Assembly: GCA_964619265.1 (NCBI GenBank)
Contig: CAZUCE010000021.1
Span: 1-64,000, forward strand
Reading direction: 5' to 3'
DNA: 64,000 nucleotides
DNA from: CAZUCE01 sp964619265
GTDB taxonomy: Bacteria; Planctomycetota; UBA1135; GCA-002686595
Positions 42,133 through 49,692 of this stretch are shown here, piece by piece (within the stretch, counting starts at the first letter, position 1; every line of letters starts with the position of its first letter). The position numbers were made by a program, and so were the translations under genes. The notes beneath the pieces were generated by a model. The model searched no databases, was not told the DNA's origin, and saw only the letters and a program-made list of their open reading frames with translations.

Positions 42133-42710
42133 ACGCTGCGACCTCGAGCCTTGAGCTGATCCTCGAGCCGGAGGGCGACGAGCTCCTCCTGCTCTCGCCC
42201 GGCGTGGGTTGGTTCACCCGCCCGCTGCCCAAAGACCAGCTGATTTCGCCTGGCGCCGACCTTGGCACGCTGCGAACCCTGTCGCACAGCGCGCGCCTGA
42301 TCGCGCCGAGCACGGCGTTCGGTCGCGTGGCCAACCCGCCGCCCGCCCTGATCCAAGCTCCCGTCGACTATCGCTCGGTGCTCTACCGTCTCACGACGTT
42401 GGACGGTGACCTGGGCGCCGTCACCACCCAAGCCGCGGATAGCGCGGCTGGCGGAATGACCGTCAACGCCGCCTACGCCGGACGGTTTTGGCATCGCCCG
42501 GCCCCCAGCGAGCCCGCTTTGGTGTCCGCCGGGGACACGATCGAGGAGGGCGCTGCCCTGGGGCTGATCGAAGTCATGAAGACCTTCAGCGCGGTCCCCT
42601 ACCGGGCCACCGGGGGTCTGCCGACGCGCGCCAAAGTCGTGCGGATTTTGGTCGACGATGGAGCCGAGGTCGAGTCGGGAACACCGCTGGTCGAGATCGA
42701 GCCCGCGTGA
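42129..42710 (+). CDS. Biotin carboxyl carrier protein
   Basis: This 193-residue protein has a C-terminal biotinyl domain (about 125-190). The acceptor lysine is K151 in I-E-V-M-K-T-F; the usual motif is E-A-M-K-M, so the flanks differ but the lysine is kept. The hairpin G-G-L-P-T-R and D-G-A-E-V-E-S-G-T-P-L follow as expected. The first 110 residues are a beta-rich domain I do not recognise, possibly for docking to the carboxyltransferase. The start overlaps the carboxyltransferase stop (ATGA), so the three genes are one translationally linked operon. Downstream there are only about 34 nt before the convergent gene. Confidence 0.85.
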   Translation: MNAATSSLELILEPEGDELLLLSPGVGWFTRPLPKDQLISPGADLGTLRTLSHSARLIAPSTAFGRVANPPPALIQAPVDYRSVLYRLTTLDGDLGAVTTQAADSAAGGMTVNAAYAGRFWHRPAPSEPALVSAGDTIEEGAALGLIEVMKTFSAVPYRATGGLPTRAKVVRILVDDGAEVESGTPLVEIEPA

Positions 42711-42744
42711 ACGCAAACGCCGTCGCGCTCGCGCCTAGCCCGAT

Positions 42745-44145
42745 CTACAGCCGCCCGAGCAAGCGCCGCAGCGCGTACTCAAGATCGGTGTCGCGCCAGG
42801 GGAAACCGGTTGCCTCCAACTTAGTTGGTAGGACCCGCTGGCTGGCGAGCAGCAGTCCGTCGGCCATTTCGCCGAACGCCAGCTTCAGCGCTGGGGCCGG
42901 GGCGGGAACGATCGCGGGGCGTTTCAAAACGCGCCCCAAGGTCTTGGAAAACTCCCGACTCGTCACCGGCTCGGGCGCCGTCGCATTGACCGCTCCGGCC
43001 AACTCGACCTGAGAGATCGAGTAGAGAATCGAGGCGATCGCGTCGTCCAGGGTGATCCAACTCCACCACTGCTTGCCGGACCCAACCGGGCCGCCTCCGC
43101 CCATTCGAAAAGCCGGTAGCATCTTGGCCAGCGCGCCCGCGCGCGGATCGAGCACCATGCCGTAACGCAGGAAGACCGTCCGCACGCTGCTCTGCCGGAG
43201 CGCTCGCGAGGATTCTTCCCAATCGCTCGTCACTTCGGCCAGGAAACCCTGTCCGCGCGCGGCGCGTTCGGCGAGCTTCTCGTCACCGCGGTCCCCGTAG
43301 AAACCGCTCGCGGAAGCTTGGATGTAGACCCGCGGACGCTGGTTGAGTCGAGCGAGTGCTTCGCACAGCAGACGTGTCCCTTCGACCCGGCTGGAACGGA
43401 TGGCTTCTTTCTTGGCGGCATTCCAACGGCCGGAAGCCACCGACTCGCCGGCCAGGTGAACCACCGCGTCGAATCCCTCGAGCTTGGCGGGATCAAGCTC
43501 ACCCTTGGAGACGCTCCAGCGAATCTCGCTCGCGTTGCGATTCACCGGGCGCCGCACCAGCGTGGTCACCTCATGCCCGGCCGTTCGCAACAGCGCGCAC
43601 AAGGCCGAGCCGATCATCCCGCTTGCTCCGGAGACAAGCACCTTGAGGCGCCCCATCTGTTGAGCGTCGAGTCCCGGCTGGCAGATTTTGTGCAGCTCGA
43701 GATCGCAGGCCAGCGTGGTGTGACGCCAGGCGAACGTCTGGGTCAACTTATTGCGAACGACTCCGCCCCCGAACAGGCGCCCCATAGCCCCCGCCGGCAG
43801 GCGGTAGCGGATGCGGTCGTACATCGTCGAGCTATCGCGACCCTCCGGCTCGAACAGGTGCTCGTGGATCCAAGATTTGAACGGCCCCTGAACTTGCGTG
43901 TCGGTGAACCGCTCCCCATAGGCCCAGTCGCTGTGCTCCGCCACCCACCGAATCCGCTTGCCCAGGGCTCGCATCTCGATCGTGGCTCGGTCGCCGTCGC
44001 GAATCCCGCCCGTGCGCTCGATCAGGCGGACAGGGTCAAACGGCGGACAAAGCCGCTCGAAAGCTCCGGGTCGATCGTGCCAGAGGAAAAGATCCTCGGC
44101 CGAAACCGGCATCGGGGTGCGCAATTCGAACGTTTGGTCGGCCAT
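42745..44145 (-). CDS. SRPBCC domain fused to TIGR01777-type NAD(P)-dependent epimerase
   Basis: This 466-residue protein has two domains. Residues 1-150 look like an SRPBCC/polyketide-cyclase-type ligand-binding fold (M-A-D-Q-T-F-E-L-R-T at the start, helix with F-E-R-L-C-P-P). From about residue 160 it is a TIGR01777/SDR39U1-like short-chain dehydrogenase: V-L-V-S-G-A-S-G-M-I-G-S for the cofactor, V-V-H-L-A-G-E-S-V, A-S-A-S-G-F-Y-G-D and W-W-S-W-I-T-L-D-D. The SDR part is common in bacteria with unknown substrate. The ATG at 44145 was chosen because it starts the SRPBCC domain. The gene is convergent with the carrier gene and divergent from truD, which begins 138 nt away. Confidence 0.88.
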   Translation of the reverse strand: MADQTFELRTPMPVSAEDLFLWHDRPGAFERLCPPFDPVRLIERTGGIRDGDRATIEMRALGKRIRWVAEHSDWAYGERFTDTQVQGPFKSWIHEHLFEPEGRDSSTMYDRIRYRLPAGAMGRLFGGGVVRNKLTQTFAWRHTTLACDLELHKICQPGLDAQQMGRLKVLVSGASGMIGSALCALLRTAGHEVTTLVRRPVNRNASEIRWSVSKGELDPAKLEGFDAVVHLAGESVASGRWNAAKKEAIRSSRVEGTRLLCEALARLNQRPRVYIQASASGFYGDRGDEKLAERAARGQGFLAEVTSDWEESSRALRQSSVRTVFLRYGMVLDPRAGALAKMLPAFRMGGGGPVGSGKQWWSWITLDDAIASILYSISQVELAGAVNATAPEPVTSREFSKTLGRVLKRPAIVPAPAPALKLAFGEMADGLLLASQRVLPTKLEATGFPWRDTDLEYALRRLLGRL

Positions 44146-44282
44146 GATCGCGCGAGGTCTGCGCAACGTGCAGCATAGGGTTCTGCCTGGGTCCCACGAA
44201 GCGCCCAAGGGGGCCAGCCTAGCCTTCCTGTCCCACCTACGGCCCACCCAAAAGCCCAAGCCACCCCGCCCTGGATGCTCCT

Positions 44283-45590
44283 TTGAACGATTTTCTGGCG
44301 AGGACGAATCCGAAGGAGGACCGAACGGCGCGCGCGGTTGGATCGCGAGCTGAGCCCGTCGCGGACACCGGACTGATGTCTCGCACGGCTCCGGCCGATT
44401 TTCGAGTCGATGAGCTGGGAGGCGTTCGAGCCAGCGGCGAGGGGGAGCACGTGCTGATGCTCGTTGAAAAGCGTGAGCTGGACACCCCCGGGGCGATCGC
44501 CCGCCTGGCCCGGGAATTCGGGGTCGATCGCCGGGAATTCGGGCGGGCCGGGCTCAAAGATGCCCGGGCCGAGACAACCCAGTGGCTTTCCGTTCGCGGG
44601 GTGGACCCGGATCGAGCCCGGGGCCTTGAATTGGATCGAGTCCGCGTTTTGCTGGCCGAGCCCCACGGGGCCAAGCTGCGGCCCGGCGCCCTGCGCGGCA
44701 ACCGCTTCCGACTCCGCCTGCGACCTGCTCCCGGCTTTCACCTCATCCAAGAGGCCGGCCCCCGCGCGACCCGGGCCTTCGAACAACTGGTCGCGACCGG
44801 CCTGCTGAATCGATTCGGGGCCCAGCGCCTTGGCCCTCGCGACCGAACCGCTCTGGCCGGACTCGCGATCCTCCAAGGGAATGCAAAGATCGCCTTGGAG
44901 CGATTGCTCGGCTCGCCGCTCGACACCGACAACGATCGAGTCCGGGCCGCGCGGGAAGCCGCCCAGGGCCGCGGCGCAGCCACTGCCGAGGGCGGCGCGG
45001 CATCCCTCGATTTGTGGCCCTCCTCCCACGGCGCTGAACGCCGCCTCGCCGCTCGCCTCTCCAAGGGCGAACGACCCGATCGCGTCTTGCGGGCCCTTCC
45101 GCGTGAACGGGCCAAGCTGCACGTTCACGCGGCCCAGTCCCTTCTGTTCGAGAAGCTCGTCGATCGACGAGCTGGTTCACCGGCCCGCCTGAAAGTTGGC
45201 GATGTGGTCCGGAGAGTCCAGGGGCGCGGAACCTACCGCGTGGAGAGCCTCGACCAGGAGGCCGGGTCGTCTGAGCGCTTCGAGATCGTCCCGATGCTAC
45301 CGCTGTTCGGCCGCAAGCTGTTCCCCGCAGCGGACGAAGCACGGCGCCAAGAACTAGACGTTCTGCGCAGTTTTGGACTCGCCGAAGACACGTTCGCAGA
45401 GCGCAAGGAACGCGGGGATCGCCGCGCCTTGAGGGTCGCGGTCGGAATGCCTATGGCGCCACGCGAGCTGATCGACCACGGCGGTCAGCTGCTCGAATTG
45501 CGCTTCGACTTGCCTGCGGGTAGCTACGCCACCACTTTGCTCGAACAATGGGGGCAGCTTGCGGGCCGCCTGACCGAGCCGGCTCGCTAG
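44283..45590 (+). CDS. truD: tRNA pseudouridine synthase D
   Basis: This enzyme makes pseudouridine 13 in certain tRNAs. Signatures: T-G-L ... A-P-A-D-F-R-V-D-E near the N-terminus, catalytic Asp93 in F-G-R-A-G-L-K-D-A-R-A (E. coli Asp80 in G-Q-K-D), G-N-R-F-R-L-R and N-R-F-G-A-Q-R. The frame opens at TTG (44283), giving 435 residues. An internal ATG (44376) begins inside the T-G-L motif, which is conserved in the family, so the real start should be upstream of it. It overlaps the convergent CoA-binding gene by 4 nt at the 3' end. Confidence 0.9.
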   Translation: MNDFLARTNPKEDRTARAVGSRAEPVADTGLMSRTAPADFRVDELGGVRASGEGEHVLMLVEKRELDTPGAIARLAREFGVDRREFGRAGLKDARAETTQWLSVRGVDPDRARGLELDRVRVLLAEPHGAKLRPGALRGNRFRLRLRPAPGFHLIQEAGPRATRAFEQLVATGLLNRFGAQRLGPRDRTALAGLAILQGNAKIALERLLGSPLDTDNDRVRAAREAAQGRGAATAEGGAASLDLWPSSHGAERRLAARLSKGERPDRVLRALPRERAKLHVHAAQSLLFEKLVDRRAGSPARLKVGDVVRRVQGRGTYRVESLDQEAGSSERFEIVPMLPLFGRKLFPAADEARRQELDVLRSFGLAEDTFAERKERGDRRALRVAVGMPMAPRELIDHGGQLLELRFDLPAGSYATTLLEQWGQLAGRLTEPAR

Positions 45591-45985
45591 CAGCCCAGCT
45601 CGACCAACAGACACGGCCCGCCGTAGATCGGCTCGAGCCCCAAAGCTTCGGCGCGTTCGATGGCCCGCGAGGACTGCGCGCCAGGCTGCATCCAAACTCG
45701 CTCGATGCCGGCGCTCGGACAGGCTTCGATCAGGGATTCGCTCACGGCGGGAGGAGTCACCAGGGAGAGCGAGCGAACCGAGTCCGGGAGTTCGTGCAAA
45801 CTCTGGAAGCAGGCCACCCGTTCCACGGACTCACCGGTGCGATTCAGGCCGAAAACAGGCCGGTCGTGGGTCAAATAGCAGCGCAATACGCGGTTTCCGA
45901 ACTTCGAGCGTTTGCTCGAAGCTCCGGCAACCACGAAGTCGGGGGCCGCGAGGAACGCACGGACCCGAGCTCGGAAGTCGGTCAC
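45587..45985 (-). CDS. CoA-binding domain protein, YccU-like
   Basis: A 132-residue single-domain protein with a Rossmann-type CoA-binding fold (CoA_binding_2): F-V-V-A-G-A-S at the first strand/loop, V-F-G-L-N-R-T-G in the second and V-W-M-Q-P-G-A in the C-terminal part, closing with C-L-L-V-E-L. The family is widespread, binds CoA and has no settled role. It is convergent with truD, sharing 4 bp, and stands alone on its strand. About 250 nt of non-coding sequence separates its start from endonuclease III. Confidence 0.87.
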   Translation of the reverse strand: MTDFRARVRAFLAAPDFVVAGASSKRSKFGNRVLRCYLTHDRPVFGLNRTGESVERVACFQSLHELPDSVRSLSLVTPPAVSESLIEACPSAGIERVWMQPGAQSSRAIERAEALGLEPIYGGPCLLVELGC

Positions 45986-46197
45986 GGGAAGACCTGGTTG
46001 GGAGTGACAGGAAGAAGGGAAGGCGAAGTCTACATCCCGGACCTTCTTGGTCTCGCCCCCCAGCGCTTCGATATTCTATTTGCCATGCTGTTTTCCAGAC
46101 TCCAAGACTCGCCTCCGCTCCGAGGTCGCGATTCAGAACGAGCCTCCCAAACGTCGCCGGCGCGCGGGACCGGAGGATTCTTCGAGAGCGAAGTCAT

Positions 46198-46239
46198 CTC
46201 GATCCCCGCCCCCTCGATCCCCGCCCCGGAGTCCGGGGC
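46198..46239. repeat. Perfect 15-bp tandem repeat and start-abutting hairpin before endonuclease III
   Basis: Positions 46198-46212 and 46213-46227 are identical 15-bp copies. They are followed by an 8-bp perfect dyad GCCCCGGA-G-TCCGGGGC (46223-46239) that ends one base before the GTG start of the endonuclease gene at 46240. The only GGAG near the start lies inside the dyad, so RNA folding could hide the initiation region. Confidence 0.75.
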
Positions 46240-46965
46240 GTGAAGCGCGAAGACAAGGCACGCCGTATTCAAGCGCTCCTCGAGGACCTGTACCCCGAGG
46301 TCCCGGTCCCGCTCGATCACTCGGATTCCTACACCCTGTTGATCGCGGTGCTGCTCTCCGCCCAGTGCACCGACAAGAAGGTCAACCAAATCACGCCGAG
46401 CTTGTTTGCGCGGGCCTCGGAACCTGCGGAGATGGTCAAGCTCACACCCGAGGAGATCCGTGAGATCATTCGGCCTTGCGGGCTCTCGCCTCAAAAGTCC
46501 AAGGCCATTCACCGCCTGTCCGAGATGCTGCTTGAGGAGCACAAGGGCCAGGTACCCAACGACTTCGAAGCTCTCGAACGTCTGCCCGGCGTCGGTCATA
46601 AGACAGCCAGCGTCGTCATGGCCCAAGCCTTCGGTGTACCGGCCTTTCCGGTCGATACGCACATCCATCGATTGGCGGCTCGCTGGGGCCTGTCCCGCGG
46701 CACGACCGTCGAGCGGACCGAGATCGACCTAAAAGCAGCGTTCCCCCGCGAGTCTTGGAACCGCCTCCACCTGCAGATCATTTTCTTCGGTCGTGAGCAC
46801 TGCCCGGCCCAGCGTCATGAACTAGCGGAATGCCCGATCTGTTCGTTCGCCGCGACCAAGAAACGCATGGCCGAAGAACGCGCCAAGTTCGCGCCTACGA
46901 AGCGTCCGGCCAAGCGCCCCGCAAAGGGCACTTCGAAAGTCAGACTCGGGCGGGCTCGAGGCTAG
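46240..46965 (+). CDS. nth: Endonuclease III (DNA glycosylase/AP lyase), atypical cysteine loop
   Basis: This 241-residue enzyme removes oxidised pyrimidines in base-excision repair. The helix-hairpin-helix L-P-G-V-G-H-K-T-A contains catalytic Lys121 and the catalytic Asp is D139 in V-D-T-H-I-H-R. The C-terminal iron-sulfur loop is unusual: cysteines at 188, 198 and 201 (C-x9-C-x2-C) and no fourth cysteine after them, unlike the C-x6-C-x2-C-x5-C of E. coli Nth. A cluster may be absent or ligated differently. The chain ends in a basic Lys/Arg/Pro tail. The start is GTG at 46240; its 3' end overlaps the convergent glycosyltransferase gene by 26 bp. Confidence 0.9.
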   Translation: MKREDKARRIQALLEDLYPEVPVPLDHSDSYTLLIAVLLSAQCTDKKVNQITPSLFARASEPAEMVKLTPEEIREIIRPCGLSPQKSKAIHRLSEMLLEEHKGQVPNDFEALERLPGVGHKTASVVMAQAFGVPAFPVDTHIHRLAARWGLSRGTTVERTEIDLKAAFPRESWNRLHLQIIFFGREHCPAQRHELAECPICSFAATKKRMAEERAKFAPTKRPAKRPAKGTSKVRLGRARG

Positions 46966-48118
46966 GCTTGGTGTCAAAGCCGAAGAGCTTCTCGAATTGA
47001 GCCTGCCTGCGCTCGGCCACGCGGTCCCAAGTAAAACGTGCGCTCTGTTCGCGCGCGGCTTCCCCCAAGCGTGCACGCAATTCCGAGTCCTCGGCCAGTT
47101 GGCGCATCGCCGTGACCCATCCAATTTCGTCGTAAGGGTCCCGCACACAACCGTGGACGCCGTCCTCCACGACGCCGCCGGCCGCCGCGGTGCTGACCAA
47201 GCACGGCAAGCCAGCCGCGAGCGCGAGGTAGGTCACCAGCGGGCTGCCCTCCTCAAAACTAGCGAGCACAAAGACGTCCGCGTCCCGGTAGAGGTCGGCA
47301 AGCTGGGCCCGGTAGGGAAGATGCTCCACGTCGGGCCGCGCCAGCTCGGTCGCATAGGCGTCCGCCAGGCTGCGTTCGATGGGACCGACGATCCGCAACC
47401 GTCCGCGCACGCCGGCTGCGGCCCAGTAGGACAAGAGTTGTCCGAGCCCCTTGCGAACCGTTCCGTTGGCTACGAACAAGAACACGGGTTCCTTCTTGTC
47501 ACCGCGGGGATCTGGCGCGACGTGGAACTGCTTTGGATCCCAGCCGTAGCTGGTGTCGAGCAGTTTGCTCGCGGGGACACCGGCTCCGATCAGAGAATTC
47601 CGCACGTACGGACTGGGACTGAATGCGTAGTCGGCTAACTCGAGCTTCTCAGATTCCTCGTCCGCGTCGGCCACGGTGATTCGATGACCGGCCGGAAGGC
47701 CTAGTCGGCGGTAGGCCTCATCGAGCACGCGCATGGAATTGCGACGGTGGGAGTTCACCCGCTCGTACACGATCGTGTTCCCGCGAGCGTGGATCTCACG
47801 AAAGATCTCCATGGAACAAGCCGGCCACAGGTAAGCGATGTCACCCTCCTGAATCTGGCTGAGCAGCTTGCGCTCGAGCATCGCCCGCAGACCCGTTTCG
47901 GGGAGTCCAATGCGGTACCAGGCGCGAGCCAAGTTGTGCGGCAGCGGCGTGCGGTGATACGGGCGGTGCACCTCCGGCGCAACGGCCGGGGACCAATACA
48001 GGGTCTCGAACGGTGCGTCCTGAAACCGGTCGCACAGCGAGAGGATGCAGGCCGGGATCGCGCTGTTCGAACAAAAGATCGGGAACAGCGTCTGGAGCGT
48101 CGGGCGGCGTTGGCTCAT
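46940..48118 (-). CDS. GT-B (family 4-like) glycosyltransferase
   Basis: This 392-residue protein is a retaining GT-B transferase of the GT4 group. The N-terminal Rossmann half covers about 1-205; the C-terminal half has F-L-F-V-A-N-G-T-V-R-K-G-L, then the nucleotide-sugar region F-V-L-A-S-F-E-E-G-S-P-L-V and A-A-G-L-P-C-L-V-S. The E-E-G-S-P motif fits the conserved acidic pair. No membrane span is seen, so it acts in the cytoplasm on a lipid-linked or soluble acceptor. It is the last gene of a leftward operon of three overlapping glycosyltransferases, so it probably helps build one extracellular glycan. Confidence 0.88.
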   Translation of the reverse strand: MSQRRPTLQTLFPIFCSNSAIPACILSLCDRFQDAPFETLYWSPAVAPEVHRPYHRTPLPHNLARAWYRIGLPETGLRAMLERKLLSQIQEGDIAYLWPACSMEIFREIHARGNTIVYERVNSHRRNSMRVLDEAYRRLGLPAGHRITVADADEESEKLELADYAFSPSPYVRNSLIGAGVPASKLLDTSYGWDPKQFHVAPDPRGDKKEPVFLFVANGTVRKGLGQLLSYWAAAGVRGRLRIVGPIERSLADAYATELARPDVEHLPYRAQLADLYRDADVFVLASFEEGSPLVTYLALAAGLPCLVSTAAAGGVVEDGVHGCVRDPYDEIGWVTAMRQLAEDSELRARLGEAAREQSARFTWDRVAERRQAQFEKLFGFDTKPSLEPARV

Positions 48119-49692
48119 TCCTCGGCGCTCTCCCGATCATCTTCCGGCGAGTCGACCCCGGCCAAACGCCAGATTCGTCCGAAGGCCTCGTCGGTCACGA
48201 GTTCGGCATGCTCGCCGAGCCAACGGTAAAGCTCGGGAGCCGGGATTCGATCTCCGGACTCCACATAGAAGTCAGCGCCACGCCGCACCAGGTCTTTCAA
48301 GGTTCCAGGTTCCTGACTGTCCGCCGGAATCGAAAAGCCCTTCGCACCAGCCGCGTAGAACACGGTCGGCTCCTCGAAATTGTTGGGTCGTTTCCAGGTT
48401 GGATGGATGGACGGTTTTGGAGAGCGCACGACAATCCGATCGGTTGGCTGAACGAGCGGCGCAAGGACGCGACCGAGGGCCACCGTCGGTGAGCCTTGCA
48501 GCTCGATGCGCCGAGCCCGTTCCTCGGCGCCGAAGACCACGAAACGGGACCCTAAGAGTCCCAGGATGAGAACCGCCGGCCAAGCCAGCGTGGAGATCCG
48601 TCCGAGAGCCGGGAAGGATCCCAGCAACTCCTGGGTCGCCCGGGCGGTCCAGTAGGCCCCGCAAAGAGCCCCTAGTACGTGGTAATGCGGTCCAGCCCAC
48701 AGATCGGAGCTGTAGCGCAGGGAGATGTAAAGGCCTACCACATTGCCGAACGCAAGGGCGATCTCCACCGGCCCCAGGCGCCGGGCCAGGGCCAACCCGA
48801 GCAGGGCAAGGGCGCCGGTTGCCCCGGCGCCAAATCGGAGCCACAGCACGGCCAGATTCAGGTGAATGCGCGGCGAGAGCAGCGATTCGAGAGTCGGAAA
48901 TTTGGTGTCTCCTCCGGAAAGCACGCCGAAGGTATTTCCGTAGTCGCGGTACAGGCCGTTGGCATGCCACAGGTGAGATCCCGCCACCGCCAACACGAAG
49001 CCCCAAGCCAGCCAAGGAGAACTGCGTACCAGTCGCTGACGGCCCCCCAGCAGCAACACGCTGAATTGCACAACCCCAAGCGCGAGCGCGGAGGCCTTCA
49101 AAAGAGCCGCAAACGCCGTCGAGAGCGAGGCTGCCACCAGTGCACCGGTACCGCCGCGCTCGGCGTAGCGGACGAACCAGAAGAAGCCGAGCACGACGAA
49201 GAACGTGCTGGCCATATCCGGCATCACGCTGACCGAAAGGCCAACCCACAGTCTCGACGACAAGAGAACGCCGGCACCGATCCATGCCGCGAAATCTCCG
49301 AACCGGCGGCGCCCGAAAAGGAAGAACGCCAGGCCGCAGCCGCCGCCGAACAAGAGGCTGAGCGCCTGCCCGATCCACTCATGCTCGCCGGCCAAGCGCA
49401 TCCCCACCGCGATCGTGGCCGCGTACAGGGGCAATTCGGTTTCGACGTAGCCAGGTCCGTCCCCGCGCCAATCGATGCGCGGATACAGTGGATGGATGCC
49501 CTCGCGATGAAAGTTGCGTGCGATCGCTTGGGTGTCGACCTCGCGCCAGGAAGCTCCGATGCCGTCGGGCCGCACCCACAGGCTCTCGGCAACCAACCAG
49601 GCGATCAGCGTCAGTCCGAACAGAGCCAGGATCATCCGGCCGCCACGGCGAGGCGATTCCAATCCTGAGCGGTCGTTTGAAGCCGAGTCCAT
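48115..49692 (-). CDS. Membrane GT39/ArnT-like glycosyltransferase
   Basis: This 525-residue integral membrane protein has about 10-11 hydrophobic segments, the first at about 20-40. The loop after it contains W-R-E-V-D-T-Q-A-I-A-R-N-F and E-T-E-L-P-L-Y, the acidic region that binds the lipid-linked sugar in PMT/ArnT-type transferases. The C-terminal 100 residues form a soluble outer domain. Members use polyprenyl-phosphate sugars and glycosylate lipids or proteins outside the membrane. The ATG at 49692 starts within the stop of the upstream gene (ATGA), and the stop overlaps the start of the GT-B gene (4 bp), so the operon is tightly coupled. Confidence 0.83.
   Translation of the reverse strand: MDSASNDRSGLESPRRGGRMILALFGLTLIAWLVAESLWVRPDGIGASWREVDTQAIARNFHREGIHPLYPRIDWRGDGPGYVETELPLYAATIAVGMRLAGEHEWIGQALSLLFGGGCGLAFFLFGRRRFGDFAAWIGAGVLLSSRLWVGLSVSVMPDMASTFFVVLGFFWFVRYAERGGTGALVAASLSTAFAALLKASALALGVVQFSVLLLGGRQRLVRSSPWLAWGFVLAVAGSHLWHANGLYRDYGNTFGVLSGGDTKFPTLESLLSPRIHLNLAVLWLRFGAGATGALALLGLALARRLGPVEIALAFGNVVGLYISLRYSSDLWAGPHYHVLGALCGAYWTARATQELLGSFPALGRISTLAWPAVLILGLLGSRFVVFGAEERARRIELQGSPTVALGRVLAPLVQPTDRIVVRSPKPSIHPTWKRPNNFEEPTVFYAAGAKGFSIPADSQEPGTLKDLVRRGADFYVESGDRIPAPELYRWLGEHAELVTDEAFGRIWRLAGVDSPEDDRESAEE

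Noticed and set aside
46047..46463. A 138-residue plus-strand frame overlapping endonuclease III
   Set aside because: It overlaps a firmly identified gene in another frame and is Arg/Pro/Ser-rich.
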